DNA from: Burkholderiaceae bacterium
GTDB taxonomy: Bacteria; Pseudomonadota; Gammaproteobacteria; Burkholderiales; Burkholderiaceae
Length of the DNA: 64,000 bases
Assembly: GCA_021166835.1 (NCBI GenBank)
Contig: JAJPEN010000002.1
Span: 21,413 to 85,412, forward strand
Direction: 5' to 3'
Below, piece after piece: positions 26,970 to 38,732 of this stretch (position 1 is the stretch's first letter; each line of letters opens with the position of its first letter). Position numbers and translations under genes: made by a program. A model generated the notes under the pieces. The model was not told the DNA's origin, ran no database searches, and saw nothing but the letters and a program-made list of their open reading frames with translations.

Positions 26970-28316
26970 ATGTCCTTTTCCGCATTGGGCTTGTCCGAAG
27001 CCCTCGTTCGCGCCGTCTCCGAGCTCGGTTACGACGCACCCACGCCGATCCAGGCGAAGGCGATTCCCGCCGTGCTCGCCGGCGGCGACCTGCTCGCCGG
27101 CGCGCAGACCGGCACCGGCAAGACCGCCGGCTTCGTGCTGCCGATCCTGCAGCGTCTCCTCTCGAGCCCGATCGCTGCGCGCGGTGCGCGGCCGATCCGC
27201 GCGCTGATCCTCACGCCCACGCGCGAGCTGGCCGCGCAGGTCGAGCAGAGCGTGGTCGCCTACGCGAAGCACACGCCGCTCACGTCCACCGTCGTGTTCG
27301 GCGGCGTGAACATCAACCCGCAGGCCGACCGCCTGCGCCGGGGCGTCGACATCCTCGTCGCGACGCCGGGCCGTCTGCTCGACCTCGCCGGCCAGCGCGC
27401 CGTCGACCTGTCGAAGGTCGAGGTGCTCGTGCTCGACGAGGCCGATCGCATGCTCGACATGGGCTTCATCCACGACATCCGTCGCGTGCTGAAGCTGCTG
27501 CCGCAGCGGCGGCAGAACCTGCTGTTCTCGGCCACCTTCTCCGACGAGATCCGCGCGCTTGCCGACACGCTGCTCGACCGGCCGGCGATGATCGAGGTCG
27601 CCCGGCGCAATGCGCCGGCCGAGAGCGTCGCGCAGCGCGTCCTGCCGGTGGACCGCGCGCGAAAGCGCGAGCTGCTCTCGCACCTGATCCGCGAGCACAA
27701 CTGGTTCCAGGTGCTCGTCTTCACGCGCACCAAGCACGGCGCGAACCGGCTCGCCGAGCAGCTGCAGAAGGACGGCATTCCCGCGCTCGCGATCCACGGC
27801 AACAAGAGCCAGAACGCGCGCACGCGCGCGCTGGCCGAGTTCAAGGCCGGCACGCTGCAGGCGCTGGTGGCCACCGACATCGCCGCGCGCGGCCTCGACA
27901 TCGTCGAGCTGCCGCACGTGGTGAACTTCGACCTGCCGAACGTCTCCGAGGACTACGTGCACCGCATCGGCCGCACCGGCCGCGCCGGGGCCGAAGGCGA
28001 GGCGGTGTCGCTGGTCTCGCCCGACGAGAGCGGGCTGCTGCGCGACATCGAGCGGCTGCTGCGGCGCGAGATCGCGCGCGAGACCATCCCCGGCTTCGAG
28101 CTCGATCCGAACGCGCGCAACGAACCGGAGGTCGACGACCGTCCCCCGCGCCCGCCGCGCGGCGGGCAGCGCCGTCCGTCGGCCGCGCCTCGCGGCGGCT
28201 CGCCGGCGCAACGACGCGGCGCAGCGCCGCAGCAGCCGCGCAGCCCGCATGGGGCGCCGGCCTCACGCGGCGTCGGTGCGGCGGTTCGCGGACGGGCCGC
28301 CCAGCGCGGGCGCTGA
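26970..28316 (+). CDS. rhlE: DEAD-box ATP-dependent RNA helicase RhlE
   Basis: A 448-residue helicase for RNA remodelling and ribosome assembly. The Q motif [19 protein letters not shown] leads; then AQTGTGKT (I), PTRELAAQV (Ia), [11 protein letters not shown] (II), FSATF (III) and [10 protein letters not shown] (VI). The C-terminal ~70 residues are Arg/Pro/Gly-rich, typical of RhlE tails. The ATG at 26970 matches the family start. A leader of up to ~190 nt precedes it, containing TATCAT (26776) and the palindrome GATTCGCGAATC (26803-26814). The last 54 bp overlap the convergent transporter gene. Confidence 0.94.
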   Translation: MSFSALGLSEALVRAVSELGYDAPTPIQAKAIPAVLAGGDLLAGAQTGTGKTAGFVLPILQRLLSSPIAARGARPIRALILTPTRELAAQVEQSVVAYAKHTPLTSTVVFGGVNINPQADRLRRGVDILVATPGRLLDLAGQRAVDLSKVEVLVLDEADRMLDMGFIHDIRRVLKLLPQRRQNLLFSATFSDEIRALADTLLDRPAMIEVARRNAPAESVAQRVLPVDRARKRELLSHLIREHNWFQVLVFTRTKHGANRLAEQLQKDGIPALAIHGNKSQNARTRALAEFKAGTLQALVATDIAARGLDIVELPHVVNFDLPNVSEDYVHRIGRTGRAGAEGEAVSLVSPDESGLLRDIERLLRREIARETIPGFELDPNARNEPEVDDRPPRPPRGGQRRPSAAPRGGSPAQRRGAAPQQPRSPHGAPASRGVGAAVRGRAAQRGR

Positions 28317-29666
28317 TCCCGCGGCGGGCGCTGCCAGGCTCTCCTGGCGGCGCCCGACCCACCAGCTCACGGCCAGCCAGGCCGCGGACAACGGCACCGC
28401 CACCAGCGCGATGCCGGTGATGCCCAGGCCCGCCCAGGCGAGCGCGGCGTACGACCAGCTGCCGACCTGGTCGCCGGCGCGATAGACGACGGTGTCGATC
28501 GCGTTCTTCGCCTTGTACTTGTCCTCGCGCGACAGCACCGTGAAGAGCAGCTCGCGCGTCGGTCGCGCGAGTCCGAAGTTCAGCACGCGCCGCCCGAACT
28601 GGGCCGCGACGAGCACGGCGACGCTCGGCGCGAGCGCCAGCGCGCCGAAGCCTGCGACCGACAACGCCGGCAGGATCGACGCCGTGCGCGCGACGCCGAA
28701 GCGATGCAGCACGCGCCCGGTGACGAGCAGTTGCACGAGCAGCGTCGCGGCGTTCACCGCCAGGTCGATCGAGGCGAAGAAGCGGGTGCGCGCGGCGCGC
28801 TCGTGGAACTGCTGCGCGACGATCTCCGCCTGCAGGAAGTAGAGCAGCGTCGACGTGATCGAGAACAGCAGCATGTAGGCGCAGATCGCCAGCAGATACG
28901 GCGAGCGCAGGACGTGCGTGAGGCCGGCGTAGGCGCTGCCGCCGATCGACGCTTCGTCGGCGGGCGGGTTGCCGCGCCGGTCGTCGGCCCGAGCGTCGGC
29001 CCGGTTCCCGCCCTGGTTTGCGGCAGCGGCGCGATGTTCGCCCGCTGCACGCCGGTTCGCCGACTTCGCCGATCGCGACACCCCCAGGACGCAGGCGCAC
29101 GCGAGCCCCAGCAGCGCGGCCGACGCGAGCATCAGCCGGCTCTCGCCCAGCGAGCCGACGAGCGAGGCCGTGGACGACGAGCCGGCGATCGCGCCGATGG
29201 TCGCCCCCGCGGCGAGCAGTCCGAACAGGCGCTTGCCCTGTTCGCTGTCGAACACGTCGACCATCAGCGCCCAGAACAGCGACACGACGAACAGGTTGAA
29301 GACCGAGGTCCAGACGAAGAAGACGCGGCCGATCCACGGCTCGAGCGCCGCCGGCGTCGCTGCGAGCGCGACGGCGAAGGCGACCAGGTTCGCCGCGAAG
29401 AACAGGTACGCCGCCGGCAGGAAGCGCTCGCGCGGCATGCGTCGCACGAGCGCCGAAAAGGCCGGGTTGAGCGCGAGCATCGCGACGAGCGTGGCGGTGA
29501 ACAGCCACTGCAGGTTCTCGACGCCGCCGAGCACGCCCATCTCGTCGCGGATCGGGCGAATCACGTAATACGACGCCAGCAGCGAGAAGACGAGCAGCAG
29601 CGACCACGCAAGCGGCGCCCGCTCGCCGGGCCGCACGTCGACCAGACGGGAGAGCGCGCCGCTCAC
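28263..29666 (-). CDS. ATP:ADP-antiporter-type (NTT/TlcA-like) major facilitator transporter
   Basis: A 467-residue polytopic membrane protein. [23 protein letters not shown] near the N-terminus and the [21 protein letters not shown] segment followed by [14 protein letters not shown] are signatures of the nucleotide-transporter-like MFS branch. A hydrophilic Asn/Arg/Ala-rich loop of about 50 residues (near 205-255) interrupts the middle. True nucleotide exchange is known from intracellular bacteria and plastids; in free-living bacteria the substrate is unknown. It starts at GTG 29666 and its end overlaps rhlE. It lies 16 nt downstream of the aldo/keto reductase gene. Confidence 0.8.
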   Translation of the reverse strand: MSGALSRLVDVRPGERAPLAWSLLLVFSLLASYYVIRPIRDEMGVLGGVENLQWLFTATLVAMLALNPAFSALVRRMPRERFLPAAYLFFAANLVAFAVALAATPAALEPWIGRVFFVWTSVFNLFVVSLFWALMVDVFDSEQGKRLFGLLAAGATIGAIAGSSSTASLVGSLGESRLMLASAALLGLACACVLGVSRSAKSANRRAAGEHRAAAANQGGNRADARADDRRGNPPADEASIGGSAYAGLTHVLRSPYLLAICAYMLLFSITSTLLYFLQAEIVAQQFHERAARTRFFASIDLAVNAATLLVQLLVTGRVLHRFGVARTASILPALSVAGFGALALAPSVAVLVAAQFGRRVLNFGLARPTRELLFTVLSREDKYKAKNAIDTVVYRAGDQVGSWSYAALAWAGLGITGIALVAVPLSAAWLAVSWWVGRRQESLAAPAAGSAPALGGPSANRRTDAA

Positions 29667-29682
29667 GCCCGATCGCCCGTCG

Positions 29683-30648
29683 TCAGAGCGCGTCGACGTA
29701 ACGTTCCATCCGGCGACGCTCGGCGGCGTCGGGCATCGGGCCGCGCGCCGCGGCGGCGTTGTCCAGCGCGTACTCGGGTTTCGCGGTGCCGGGAATCGCG
29801 CAGACCACGGCTTCGTGCGAGACGATGTATTTCAGGAAGAGCTGTGCCCAGGTCGTGCACCCGATGTCGGCGGCCCATTCGGGCAGCGCCTTGCCCTGTA
29901 CCGCGCGGAACAGCCGGCCGCGGCCGAAGGGCAGGTTGATCATTGCCGCCATTCCGCGCTCGTGCGCGAGCGGCAGGATGCGCTCGCCGGCGGCGCGGTT
30001 GTCGAGCGCGTAGTCGACCTGGATGAAATCGAGCCGCTCGTTTCGCATCACGCGTTCGAAGTCGGCGTATTGCGAGTCGAACGAGGTGGTGATGCCGACG
30101 TAGCGGATGCGTCCCTCGCCCTTCAGCTCGCGCAGCGTCTTCAGCTGCGTGTCGACGTCGCGCAGGTTGTGCACGGCGATGAGGTCGATCGGTGTCGTGC
30201 GCAGGCGGCGGAACGACTGCTCGATCTGCGCGCGTCCGGCCTGGCGTCCGTCGGCGCCGACCTTGGTCGCGAGGAACAGCCGTTCGCGCAGCCCGGCTGC
30301 CTCGACGATCTCGCCGACGACGGCTTCGGCGCGGCCGTACGAAGGCGCCGTGTCGACCACGCGGCCGCCCGCGCCGGCGAAGCGCTCGAGCGTCTCGCGC
30401 AGCATCGGCGATGCCTCGTCGTAGCGGCGCGCGGTGCCGAGCCCGACGACGGGGAGCAGTTCTCCGGTGGAGGGGACGGGCTTGCGCAGCGGTTGCGTGT
30501 CGGCGCCTTCGCCGAGCCGCTCGGCCGCCAACCGCTCTACCGGCAGCGCCTGCGGCACCACCGCCGCAGCCTGTGCGTGCGCGCGGCCGGCTCCCACCAG
30601 CGGAATCGACGCGGCAGCCAGAACCCATCGTCGGCGATCGCTTCGCAT
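29683..30648 (-). CDS. Exported aldo/keto reductase
   Basis: A 321-residue aldo/keto reductase preceded by a Tat-like leader (RSDRRRWVLAAASIPLVGAG then AHAQA). The barrel has VVGLGTARRYDEAS, VVDTAPSYGRAEAV with the catalytic Asp/Tyr, FLATKVGADGRQAGR (Lys) and DLIAVHNLRDVD (His). Export is unusual for this NADPH-dependent fold, but a Tat-exported AKR subgroup exists. The ATG at 30648 follows recQ by 19 nt. Confidence 0.85.
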   Translation of the reverse strand: MRSDRRRWVLAAASIPLVGAGRAHAQAAAVVPQALPVERLAAERLGEGADTQPLRKPVPSTGELLPVVGLGTARRYDEASPMLRETLERFAGAGGRVVDTAPSYGRAEAVVGEIVEAAGLRERLFLATKVGADGRQAGRAQIEQSFRRLRTTPIDLIAVHNLRDVDTQLKTLRELKGEGRIRYVGITTSFDSQYADFERVMRNERLDFIQVDYALDNRAAGERILPLAHERGMAAMINLPFGRGRLFRAVQGKALPEWAADIGCTTWAQLFLKYIVSHEAVVCAIPGTAKPEYALDNAAAARGPMPDAAERRRMERYVDAL

Positions 30649-30667
30649 CGGTCTTCTCCGTTGCGTC

Positions 30668-32581
<1,914 letters not shown>

Positions 32582-32645
32582 GCTGCGTCGAGTGTACCGG
32601 CGCAGCGCCGCGCGCGGGGCGGCAGGCCGTCTTACGGCGGGAGGC

Positions 32646-33422
32646 CTAGCGCTGGAGCGTCGTGCGGCGACTCTCCCGCGCCCCGCATACCGCGCACGAA
32701 GGATCGCGCGGCACCCGCACCTCGTGCCACTGCATCTTCAGCGCGTCGATCATCAGCAGCCGTCCCACCGCCGGCTCGCCGAAGCGGCCGACCAGCTTCA
32801 GCGCCTCGGCCGCCTGCATCGTGCCGACGATGCCGGTGAGCGGCGCGAACACGCCCATCGTCGCGCACAGCACCGGCTCGACTTCCTCGCCCTCGGGGAA
32901 CAGGCAGTGATAGCACGGCGAATCGGCGCGCCGCGTGTCGTACACCGCGACCTGCCCGTCGAAGCGGATCGCCGCGCCCGAGACGAGCGGTACGGCGTGC
33001 GCGACGCAGGCGCGGTTGATCGCCTGTCGCGTAGGGAAATTGTCGCAGCAGTCGAGCACGACGTCGGCGCGCGCCGCGAGCGCGTCGAGCGCCGCGTCGT
33101 CGAGCCGCTGCACGATCGGCTCGACCTCGATGCCCGGATTCAGGTCGAGCATCGTGCGCCGGCCCGACTGCGCCTTCGGCTCGCCGACGCGATCCTGCCG
33201 ATGCAGGATCTGCCGCTGCAGGTTGGTGAGGTCCACCGCGTCGTCGTCGACCAGCACGATGCGCCCGATGCCCGCCGCGGCGAGATACAGCCCCGCCGGC
33301 GAGCCCAGGCCGCCCGCGCCGACGACGAGCGCCGTGGCGTCGAGCAGCCGCTGCTGTGCCTCGACGCCGATCTCGTCGAGCAGGATGTGCCGGCTGTAGC
33401 GGAGCAGTTGTTCGTCGTTCAT
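32646..33422 (-). CDS. moeB: Molybdopterin-synthase adenylyltransferase (MoeB/ThiF/HesA family)
   Basis: A 258-residue E1-like enzyme that adenylates the C-terminal Gly-Gly of a sulfur carrier (MoaD or ThiS). LLRYSRHILLDEIGVEAQQR, the nucleotide loop VVGAGGLGSPAGLYLAAAG, DLTNLQRQILH and DNFPTRQAINRAC are diagnostic. Zinc Cys pairs are at CYHC and CAVC. MNDEQL is the normal family start, but the ATG has no SD: only the T-tract of the ctpA terminator lies upstream. ThiF is the alternative name. Confidence 0.9.
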   Translation of the reverse strand: MNDEQLLRYSRHILLDEIGVEAQQRLLDATALVVGAGGLGSPAGLYLAAAGIGRIVLVDDDAVDLTNLQRQILHRQDRVGEPKAQSGRRTMLDLNPGIEVEPIVQRLDDAALDALAARADVVLDCCDNFPTRQAINRACVAHAVPLVSGAAIRFDGQVAVYDTRRADSPCYHCLFPEGEEVEPVLCATMGVFAPLTGIVGTMQAAEALKLVGRFGEPAVGRLLMIDALKMQWHEVRVPRDPSCAVCGARESRRTTLQR

Positions 33423-33454
33423 CGAAAGAAAAAGGCCGCGCGATGCGCGGCCTT
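33423..33454 (-). terminator. Intrinsic terminator of ctpA abutting the moeB start
   Basis: On the minus strand AAGGCCGCGC-ATC-GCGCGGCCTT forms a 10-bp stem (33432-33454), followed at once by a TTTTTCTTT tract. The tract ends three bases before the moeB ATG, so the hairpin occupies the whole moeB leader. Confidence 0.8.
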
Positions 33455-33486
33455 CGATGATAGCGAGCCGGAGGCCGGCAGCGCGC

Positions 33487-34899
33487 TCAGCGTGCCGGCT
33501 CCTTCTGCGCCGGCGCCGCGGCAACCGCATCGTCCTTGCGGGCGACGACGACGTCGGCGCCCTTCAGGAAGTTCAGCGCCTGCTGCAGCTGGTAGTCGTC
33601 GTTCGAGCCGTATTCGATCGGCTTGCGATCCTTCTGCCCGGCGAATTCGGCCGGGTCGGGGATCGCCGAACGGACTTCGGTGTCCTTGTCGTTGCTCAGG
33701 TGCCGGTTCAGGTCGGCTTCGCGCAGGCGGAACGCGTTCAGGTCGCCGTCGGGCGTCTCCTCGACGACGTAGTCCGGCGTGATGCCCTTGGCCTGGATCG
33801 AGCGCCCGTTTGGCGTGTAATAGCGCGCCGTGGTGAGCTTGATCGCCGTGGTGCTCGACAGCGGCAGGATCGACTGCACCGAGCCCTTGCCGAAGGTCTG
33901 CGTGCCCAGCACGACCGCGCGCTTGTGGTCCTGCAGCGCGCCGGCGACGATCTCGGAGGCCGACGCCGACCCCGCGTTCACCAGCACGACCATCGGCGCG
34001 GTTTTCGCGGCGGCCGGCACCTTGGCGACGACGTCCTCGCGCATGCCGCGCAGGTAGTCCTCGGGGCTGGCGACGTACTTGCGCCGCGCGTCCTCGGTGC
34101 GTCCGTCGGTGGTGACGACGGTGGCTTTCGGCGGCAGGAACGCGGCCGACACGCCGACGGCGCCGTGCAGCAGGCCGCCCGGGTCGTTGCGCAGGTCGAG
34201 CACGATGCCCTTCAGCGAGTTCTTCGCCGACAGCGCGTCGAGCGCCTTGACCAGGTTCTCGACAGTGTGCTCCTGGAACTGCGTGACGCGGACGTAGCCG
34301 ACACCGTTGTCGAGCGCCTTCGACTTCACCGACTGCACGCGGATGACGTCGCGCACGATCGGGACGATCAGCGGCTGGTTCTCACCCTTGCGCGACAGCG
34401 TCAGCGTGATCGTCGTCTGCGGCTTGCCGCGCATCAGCTTCACCGCGTCGTTCAACGACAGACCCTTCGTGGGCTTGTCGTCGATGCGCACGATCAGGTC
34501 GCCCGCCTTGACGCCGGCGCGCGCCGCGGGCGTGTCTTCGATCGGGGCCACGACCTTGACGAAGCCGTCTTCGGTGCCGACCTCGATGCCCAGGCCGCCG
34601 AACTCGCCCTGCGTGCCGACCTGCAGCTCCTTGAACGCCTCGGCGTCCAGATAGGCGGAGTGCGGATCGAGGCCGGACAGCATGCCGCCGATCGCCTCGG
34701 TGATGAGCCGCTTGTCTTCGATCGGCTCGACGTAATTGGCCTTGATGGCGCCGAACACGTCGGTGAACTGGCGCAGCTCCTCGAGCGGCAGTGTCGCGGC
34801 AGGCTCGCGCTGCGCGACGGCCGTCAGCCCCAGGCTGATCAGCACGCCGGCAATGGCGCCGGCCGACAGGAGGCCTAGAGGCTTGAACGTACCCTTCAT
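33487..34899 (-). CDS. ctpA: Carboxy-terminal processing protease (S41 family)
   Basis: A 470-residue periplasmic serine protease with an N-terminal signal anchor (LLSAGAIAGVLISLGLTAVA). The PDZ domain is around GGLGIEVGTEDGFVKVVAPI and AGDLIVRIDD. The catalytic core has GIVLDLRNDPGGLL, VVLVNAGSASASEIVAGALQ (Ser of the Ser-Lys dyad) and GTQTFGKGSVQSI (Lys). ATG at 34899, about 140 nt after gpmA; AGTATA at 34971-34976 (TATACT on the minus strand) is a possible -10. Confidence 0.94.
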   Translation of the reverse strand: MKGTFKPLGLLSAGAIAGVLISLGLTAVAQREPAATLPLEELRQFTDVFGAIKANYVEPIEDKRLITEAIGGMLSGLDPHSAYLDAEAFKELQVGTQGEFGGLGIEVGTEDGFVKVVAPIEDTPAARAGVKAGDLIVRIDDKPTKGLSLNDAVKLMRGKPQTTITLTLSRKGENQPLIVPIVRDVIRVQSVKSKALDNGVGYVRVTQFQEHTVENLVKALDALSAKNSLKGIVLDLRNDPGGLLHGAVGVSAAFLPPKATVVTTDGRTEDARRKYVASPEDYLRGMREDVVAKVPAAAKTAPMVVLVNAGSASASEIVAGALQDHKRAVVLGTQTFGKGSVQSILPLSSTTAIKLTTARYYTPNGRSIQAKGITPDYVVEETPDGDLNAFRLREADLNRHLSNDKDTEVRSAIPDPAEFAGQKDRKPIEYGSNDDYQLQQALNFLKGADVVVARKDDAVAAAPAQKEPAR

Positions 34900-35041
34900 T
34901 GGATTCCCTTCGGGCAGAGCGACCGGCGCAAGAAACACGCACGCGAAAACGCCGTCTGCGACCGCGAACGAGTATAAACCGCACCCGTCTGGCAGCAGGC
35001 GATTTTTTGGGCGCGATCTCCCTCGGGAAAACGCTCCCGTT

Positions 35042-35791
35042 TCAGCGCGCCTTGCCCTGCGCGGCGACGGCGGCCATCGCCGCCTCGATCTCGGCGGCGT
35101 CGCCCAGGTAGCGACGGCCGATCGGGCGCAGCGCGTCGTCGAGTTCGTAGACGAGCGGGCGGCCGGTGGGGATGTTCAGCGAGACGATCTCTTCGTCGCT
35201 GATGCCGTCGAGGTGCTTCACCAGCGCGCGCAGCGAGTTGCCATGGGCGACGATCAGCACCTTGCGGCCGTTGCGCACGGCAGGGGCGATCGCCTCGTTC
35301 CAGTACGGCACCACGCGCGCGACGGTGTCGCGCAGGCATTCGGTGCGCGGGATCCAGTCGGGCGGCAGCGAAGCGTAGCGCGGATCGTTCTGCGCCAGCC
35401 GCGGGTCGCCGTCGGGCAGCGGATCGGGGGCGACGGCGTAGGCCCTGCGCCAGACGAGCACCTGCTCGTTGCCGAAGCGCGCGGCCGTCTCGGCCTTGTC
35501 CAGGCCCTGCAGGGCGCCGTAATGCCGTTCGTTCAGCCGCCAGTCGGGCACCACCGGGATCCACATGCGATCCATCGTGTCGAGGACGATCCACAGCGTG
35601 CGGATCGCCCGGCGCAGCACGGAGGTGAAGGCGAGGTCGAAATCGAAGCCTTCGGCCTTCAGCAGCTCGCCGGCGCGGCGCGCCTCCGCGCGGCCCGTAT
35701 CGGTGAGGTCGACGTCGGTCCAGCCGGTGAAGCGGTTCTCGAGGTTCCACTGGCTCTCGCCGTGGCGAAGGAGGACGATCCGGTGAGTCAT
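35042..35791 (-). CDS. gpmA: 2,3-bisphosphoglycerate-dependent phosphoglycerate mutase
   Basis: A 249-residue glycolytic enzyme. [20 protein letters not shown] carries the phospho-accepting His (RHGE), [12 protein letters not shown] and [20 protein letters not shown] are family blocks, and [16 protein letters not shown] holds the second His. The length is normal for dPGM. ATG at 35791, divergent from the rhodanese operon. Confidence 0.96.
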   Translation of the reverse strand: MTHRIVLLRHGESQWNLENRFTGWTDVDLTDTGRAEARRAGELLKAEGFDFDLAFTSVLRRAIRTLWIVLDTMDRMWIPVVPDWRLNERHYGALQGLDKAETAARFGNEQVLVWRRAYAVAPDPLPDGDPRLAQNDPRYASLPPDWIPRTECLRDTVARVVPYWNEAIAPAVRNGRKVLIVAHGNSLRALVKHLDGISDEEIVSLNIPTGRPLVYELDDALRPIGRRYLGDAAEIEAAMAAVAAQGKAR

Positions 35792-35828
35792 GGGGAGAGG
35801 TCGGGGCGGCCGGGGGAGACCGCTATTC

Positions 35829-35834
35829 TATAAT
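35829..35834 (+). promoter_or_regulatory. -10 element of the rhodanese-grxC-secB-gpsA operon
   Basis: A perfect TATAAT lies 37 bp before the rhodanese start. No convincing -35 hexamer is visible 16-18 bp upstream in the G-rich sequence, so it is assigned on the -10 alone. Confidence 0.55.
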
Positions 35835-35870
35835 CCGCGGTTTTCGGCTCGCGCGGCGCACCGGTCTTCC

Positions 35871-36275
35871 GTGGATTTCGTTCTCGACAACATCGCCCTC
35901 ATCGTGATCGCCGTCGTCTCGGGCGCGATGCTGCTGTGGCCCCTGATCACGCGCGGCACCTCGGGAGGCGCCTCGCTCGACACCTTGCGGGCTACCCGGC
36001 TGATCAACGATTCCGGCGCCGTCGTGCTCGACGTGCGCACGCCGGCCGAATTCGCCGCCGGTCACCTGCCGAATGCGCGCAACATTCCGCTGGCCGAACT
36101 GGACAAGCGCGCCGCCGAACTGCCGGCGAACAAGCCGGTGCTCGTCTGCTGCACGTCGGGGGTCACGTCGTCCCGGGCGGCCGGCGTGCTGCGCAAGGCG
36201 GGTCGAACGGAGGTTTTCAACCTTTCCGGAGGCCTCGACGGCTGGCGCCAGGCAGGGCTGCCGGTCGTCAAATAG
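35871..36275 (+). CDS. Membrane-anchored rhodanese-like protein
   Basis: A 134-residue protein. The N-terminal helix ([18 protein letters not shown]) anchors it and the rhodanese domain follows: [20 protein letters not shown], then the active-site loop [14 protein letters not shown] with Cys, and [16 protein letters not shown]. It probably handles sulfane sulfur on the cytoplasmic side. GTG at 35871 was chosen because it gives the family N-terminus. It heads the grxC-secB-gpsA operon typical of Burkholderiales. Confidence 0.88.
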   Translation: MDFVLDNIALIVIAVVSGAMLLWPLITRGTSGGASLDTLRATRLINDSGAVVLDVRTPAEFAAGHLPNARNIPLAELDKRAAELPANKPVLVCCTSGVTSSRAAGVLRKAGRTEVFNLSGGLDGWRQAGLPVVK

Positions 36276-36308
36276 GTTTGCGCGCATGGCGCGCGAAGGG
36301 AGATTTCG

Positions 36309-36569
36309 ATGAGCGCCAGGGTCGTGATGTACAGCACCGCCGTCTGTCCGTATTGCCAGCGAGCCGAGCAACTGCTGCGCGCGCGCGGCGTGGAGGACAT
36401 CGAGAAAGTGCGCATCGACCAGGATCCCGCGCAGCGCGACGCGATGATCGAACGCACCGGCCGGCGAACCGTGCCGCAGATCTTCATCGGCGAGCAGCAC
36501 GTCGGCGGCTACGACGACCTGGCTGCGCTCGACCGCGCCGGCAAGCTGGTGCCGATGCTGCAGGGCTGA
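36309..36569 (+). CDS. grxC: Glutaredoxin 3
   Basis: An 86-residue cytoplasmic thiol-disulfide oxidoreductase. The CPYC active site is at residues 13-16, the cis-Pro is in [19 protein letters not shown], and the glutathione-binding GG-D is present. GGGAG lies before the ATG. Second gene of the operon. Confidence 0.95.
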   Translation: MSARVVMYSTAVCPYCQRAEQLLRARGVEDIEKVRIDQDPAQRDAMIERTGRRTVPQIFIGEQHVGGYDDLAALDRAGKLVPMLQG

Positions 36570-36647
36570 AGCGCCGACCGCGGCGAGCGCCGCGCTTCGC
36601 GGTTTTCCACCCCGCCGGCGACTGCGCCGGCCCTCGAAGGACCACTC

Positions 36648-37154
36648 ATGACCGATACGGCGCAAGCCCCCGCCTTCGCCATCCAGCGCGTCTACCTGAA
36701 GGATCTCTCGGTGGAGATCCCGCACGCGCCGCGCATCTTTCTCGAGACGCAGCAGCCGAGCGTCGAGATCCAGATGGACGTCGGCAGCGACCAGATAGCC
36801 GACGGCATCTACGAATCGACGGTCACGATCACGATCACGACGAAGGTCGGCGACAAGATCGCGTTCCTGGTCGAGGCCAAGCAGGGCGGCATCTTCGAGA
36901 TCCGCAACGTGCCCGACGAGCAGATGCCGCTGCTGGTGAACGTCGTCTGCCCGAACATCGTCTATCCGTACCTGCGCTCGAACGTCGCCGACACCGTGCA
37001 GCGCACGGGTTTTCCGCCGATCCACCTCGCCGAGATCAACTTCGAAGGCCTGTACCAGCAGCGGCTGCAGCAGCTGCAGGCCGACCAGGCGAAGGCCGGG
37101 CAGGGGGCGGGCAGCGCCGGCACGGGCAACGGATCGGGCGGCTCCGCCCACTGA
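36648..37154 (+). CDS. secB: Protein-export chaperone SecB
   Basis: A 168-residue tetrameric chaperone delivering preproteins to Sec[53 protein letters not shown] and [16 protein letters not shown] are near-invariant SecB blocks. A Gly/Ser-rich tail of about 20 residues ends the protein. The stop abuts the start of the next gene. Confidence 0.96.
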   Translation: MTDTAQAPAFAIQRVYLKDLSVEIPHAPRIFLETQQPSVEIQMDVGSDQIADGIYESTVTITITTKVGDKIAFLVEAKQGGIFEIRNVPDEQMPLLVNVVCPNIVYPYLRSNVADTVQRTGFPPIHLAEINFEGLYQQRLQQLQADQAKAGQGAGSAGTGNGSGGSAH

Positions 37155-37673
37155 ATGCCGATGAGCGCGCGTCGGCAGGCTGCGCCGGGGCGTGCCGGCG
37201 GTCGTCGGCGGCGCAGCCCGATCGTCGTCGGGCTCGCGGCCTTCGTCGCGATCGTCCTCGCGCAGGCGGTCTTTCCGCAGTGGGCGCGGGCCGCCGAGTT
37301 CCGCGAGGTGACCAGCGCCGCCGGCGTGCTGTACGACGGTCCCTCCGAGCACGCGCGCAGGCTGTTCCTCGTGCCGCGCGGCACTCCGCTCGAGCTGGTC
37401 TCGTCGGTGGCCGGCTGGGTGAAGGTGCGCGATCTGTCGGGCGACGTCCTGTGGATCGAGCGCGGCGAGCTGGGCGCCGCGCGTCACGTCATCGCGAGCA
37501 CTCTTGCCGCGGTGCGGCGCGCGCCGCAGCGCAACGCGGAGCTGCTGCTGCAGGTCGAGCGCGGCGTGCTGCTCGAGGTCGTCGACGACGAGGCGCCGGC
37601 GGGCTGGCTGCACGTGCGGTATCCGGGCGCTGCGGCGGGCTACGTCGAGGCGATCGAGGTCTGGGGCCGGTAG
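37155..37673 (+). CDS. Secreted or anchored SH3-like domain protein
   Basis: A 172-residue protein with a basic start and a hydrophobic segment ([18 protein letters not shown]) ending in ARAAEF, a probable signal peptide. The mature part contains bacterial SH3-like repeats ([36 protein letters not shown]). It likely acts in the periplasm, perhaps on the cell wall. ATGs at 37155 and 37161 both follow the secB stop directly. It is commonly found between secB and gpsA in this order. Confidence 0.8.
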   Translation: MPMSARRQAAPGRAGGRRRRSPIVVGLAAFVAIVLAQAVFPQWARAAEFREVTSAAGVLYDGPSEHARRLFLVPRGTPLELVSSVAGWVKVRDLSGDVLWIERGELGAARHVIASTLAAVRRAPQRNAELLLQVERGVLLEVVDDEAPAGWLHVRYPGAAAGYVEAIEVWGR

Positions 37674-37675
37674 GG

Positions 37676-38686
37676 GTGCGCATCGCGATCTTCGGCGCCG
37701 GCGCCTGGGGAACGGCGCTCGCCTGCCACGCGGCTTCGTCGCACGAGGTGCTGCTGTGGGCCCGCGAGCCGTCGCTCGTGCAGGCGATCCGTCGCGAGCG
37801 GCGCAACGAGCGCTACCTGCCGGGTTTTGCGCTCGACCAGCGCATCGGCGCCGAAGCCGATCTCGACGCCGCCTGCCGCTGGCTGGGCGAGGCCGGCCCG
37901 TCGCTCGCCGTGATCGCCACGTCGGTTGCCGGACTGCGTCCGACGCTCGCTGCGCTCGATGGGCGGCTGTCCGGCGCCGGCTGTGCCGGGGCGGTGTGGC
38001 TGTGCAAGGGGCTCGAGGCCGACAGCGGGCTGCTGCCCCACGCGGTGGCGGCGCAGACGCTGCGATCGGTGCCGGGCGGCGTGCTCTCCGGACCCAGTTT
38101 CGCGCAGGAGGTGGCGGCCGGCCTGCCGGTGGCGCTGACCGTCGCCTCGCGCGATGCTTCGCTGCAGGCCGCGGTCGTGCAGGCTTTTCATCACGGCGCT
38201 GCCCGCATCTACCGAAGCGACGACGTCGTCGGCGTCGAGCTGGGCGGCGCGCTGAAGAACGTGATGGCGATCGCCGCCGGCATCTGCGACGGCCTCGCGC
38301 TCGGCCAGAACGCGCGGGCGGCGCTGATCACGCGCGGGCTGGCCGAGATCGCGCGGCTGGGCGCGGCGCTCGGCGCGCGTCCCGAGACGTTCATGGGACT
38401 CACCGGGCTGGGCGATCTCGTCCTCACCTGCACCGGCGATCTCTCGCGCAACCGGCGCGTCGGGCTCGCGCTGGCTTCGGGCGAGCCGCTGCCAGCGATC
38501 GTCGCGCGGCTCGGGCACGTTGCCGAGGGCGTCGCCTGCGCGGCGGCGGCCGATGCGCTCGCCGTCGCGCGCGGCGTCGCCATGCCGATCGTCGAAGCGG
38601 TGAACGCCGTATTGCACGGCGCGCTGGGGCCGCGCGAGGCGGTGGTCTCGCTGCTGTCGCGGGAACCGAAGGCGGAATCAGGCTAG
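37676..38686 (+). CDS. gpsA: Glycerol-3-phosphate dehydrogenase [NAD(P)+]
   Basis: A 336-residue enzyme making sn-glycerol-3-phosphate for phospholipids. The Rossmann motif [13 protein letters not shown] is at ~4-16, then [20 protein letters not shown], the catalytic-Lys segment [18 protein letters not shown] and [17 protein letters not shown]. The GTG start at 37676 lies two bases after the SH3 gene stop. Its TAG stop is part of the left arm of a perfect palindrome. Confidence 0.95.
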   Translation: MRIAIFGAGAWGTALACHAASSHEVLLWAREPSLVQAIRRERRNERYLPGFALDQRIGAEADLDAACRWLGEAGPSLAVIATSVAGLRPTLAALDGRLSGAGCAGAVWLCKGLEADSGLLPHAVAAQTLRSVPGGVLSGPSFAQEVAAGLPVALTVASRDASLQAAVVQAFHHGAARIYRSDDVVGVELGGALKNVMAIAAGICDGLALGQNARAALITRGLAEIARLGAALGARPETFMGLTGLGDLVLTCTGDLSRNRRVGLALASGEPLPAIVARLGHVAEGVACAAAADALAVARGVAMPIVEAVNAVLHGALGPREAVVSLLSREPKAESG

Positions 38687-38732
38687 TACGCCGACCCGGA
38701 GGTATCGCAACACCTCCGGGTCGGCGTACTAG
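38683..38732. terminator. Perfect 21-bp palindrome, likely bidirectional terminator between convergent genes
   Basis: The arm 38683-38703 is exactly complementary to 38712-38732, with an 8-nt loop (ATCGCAAC). The gpsA stop TAG (38684-38686) is at the base of the left arm and the histidine kinase stop TAG (38731-38729) is at the base of the right arm. No T-run follows on either strand, so it is an unusually strong hairpin without the standard tract. Confidence 0.7.
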
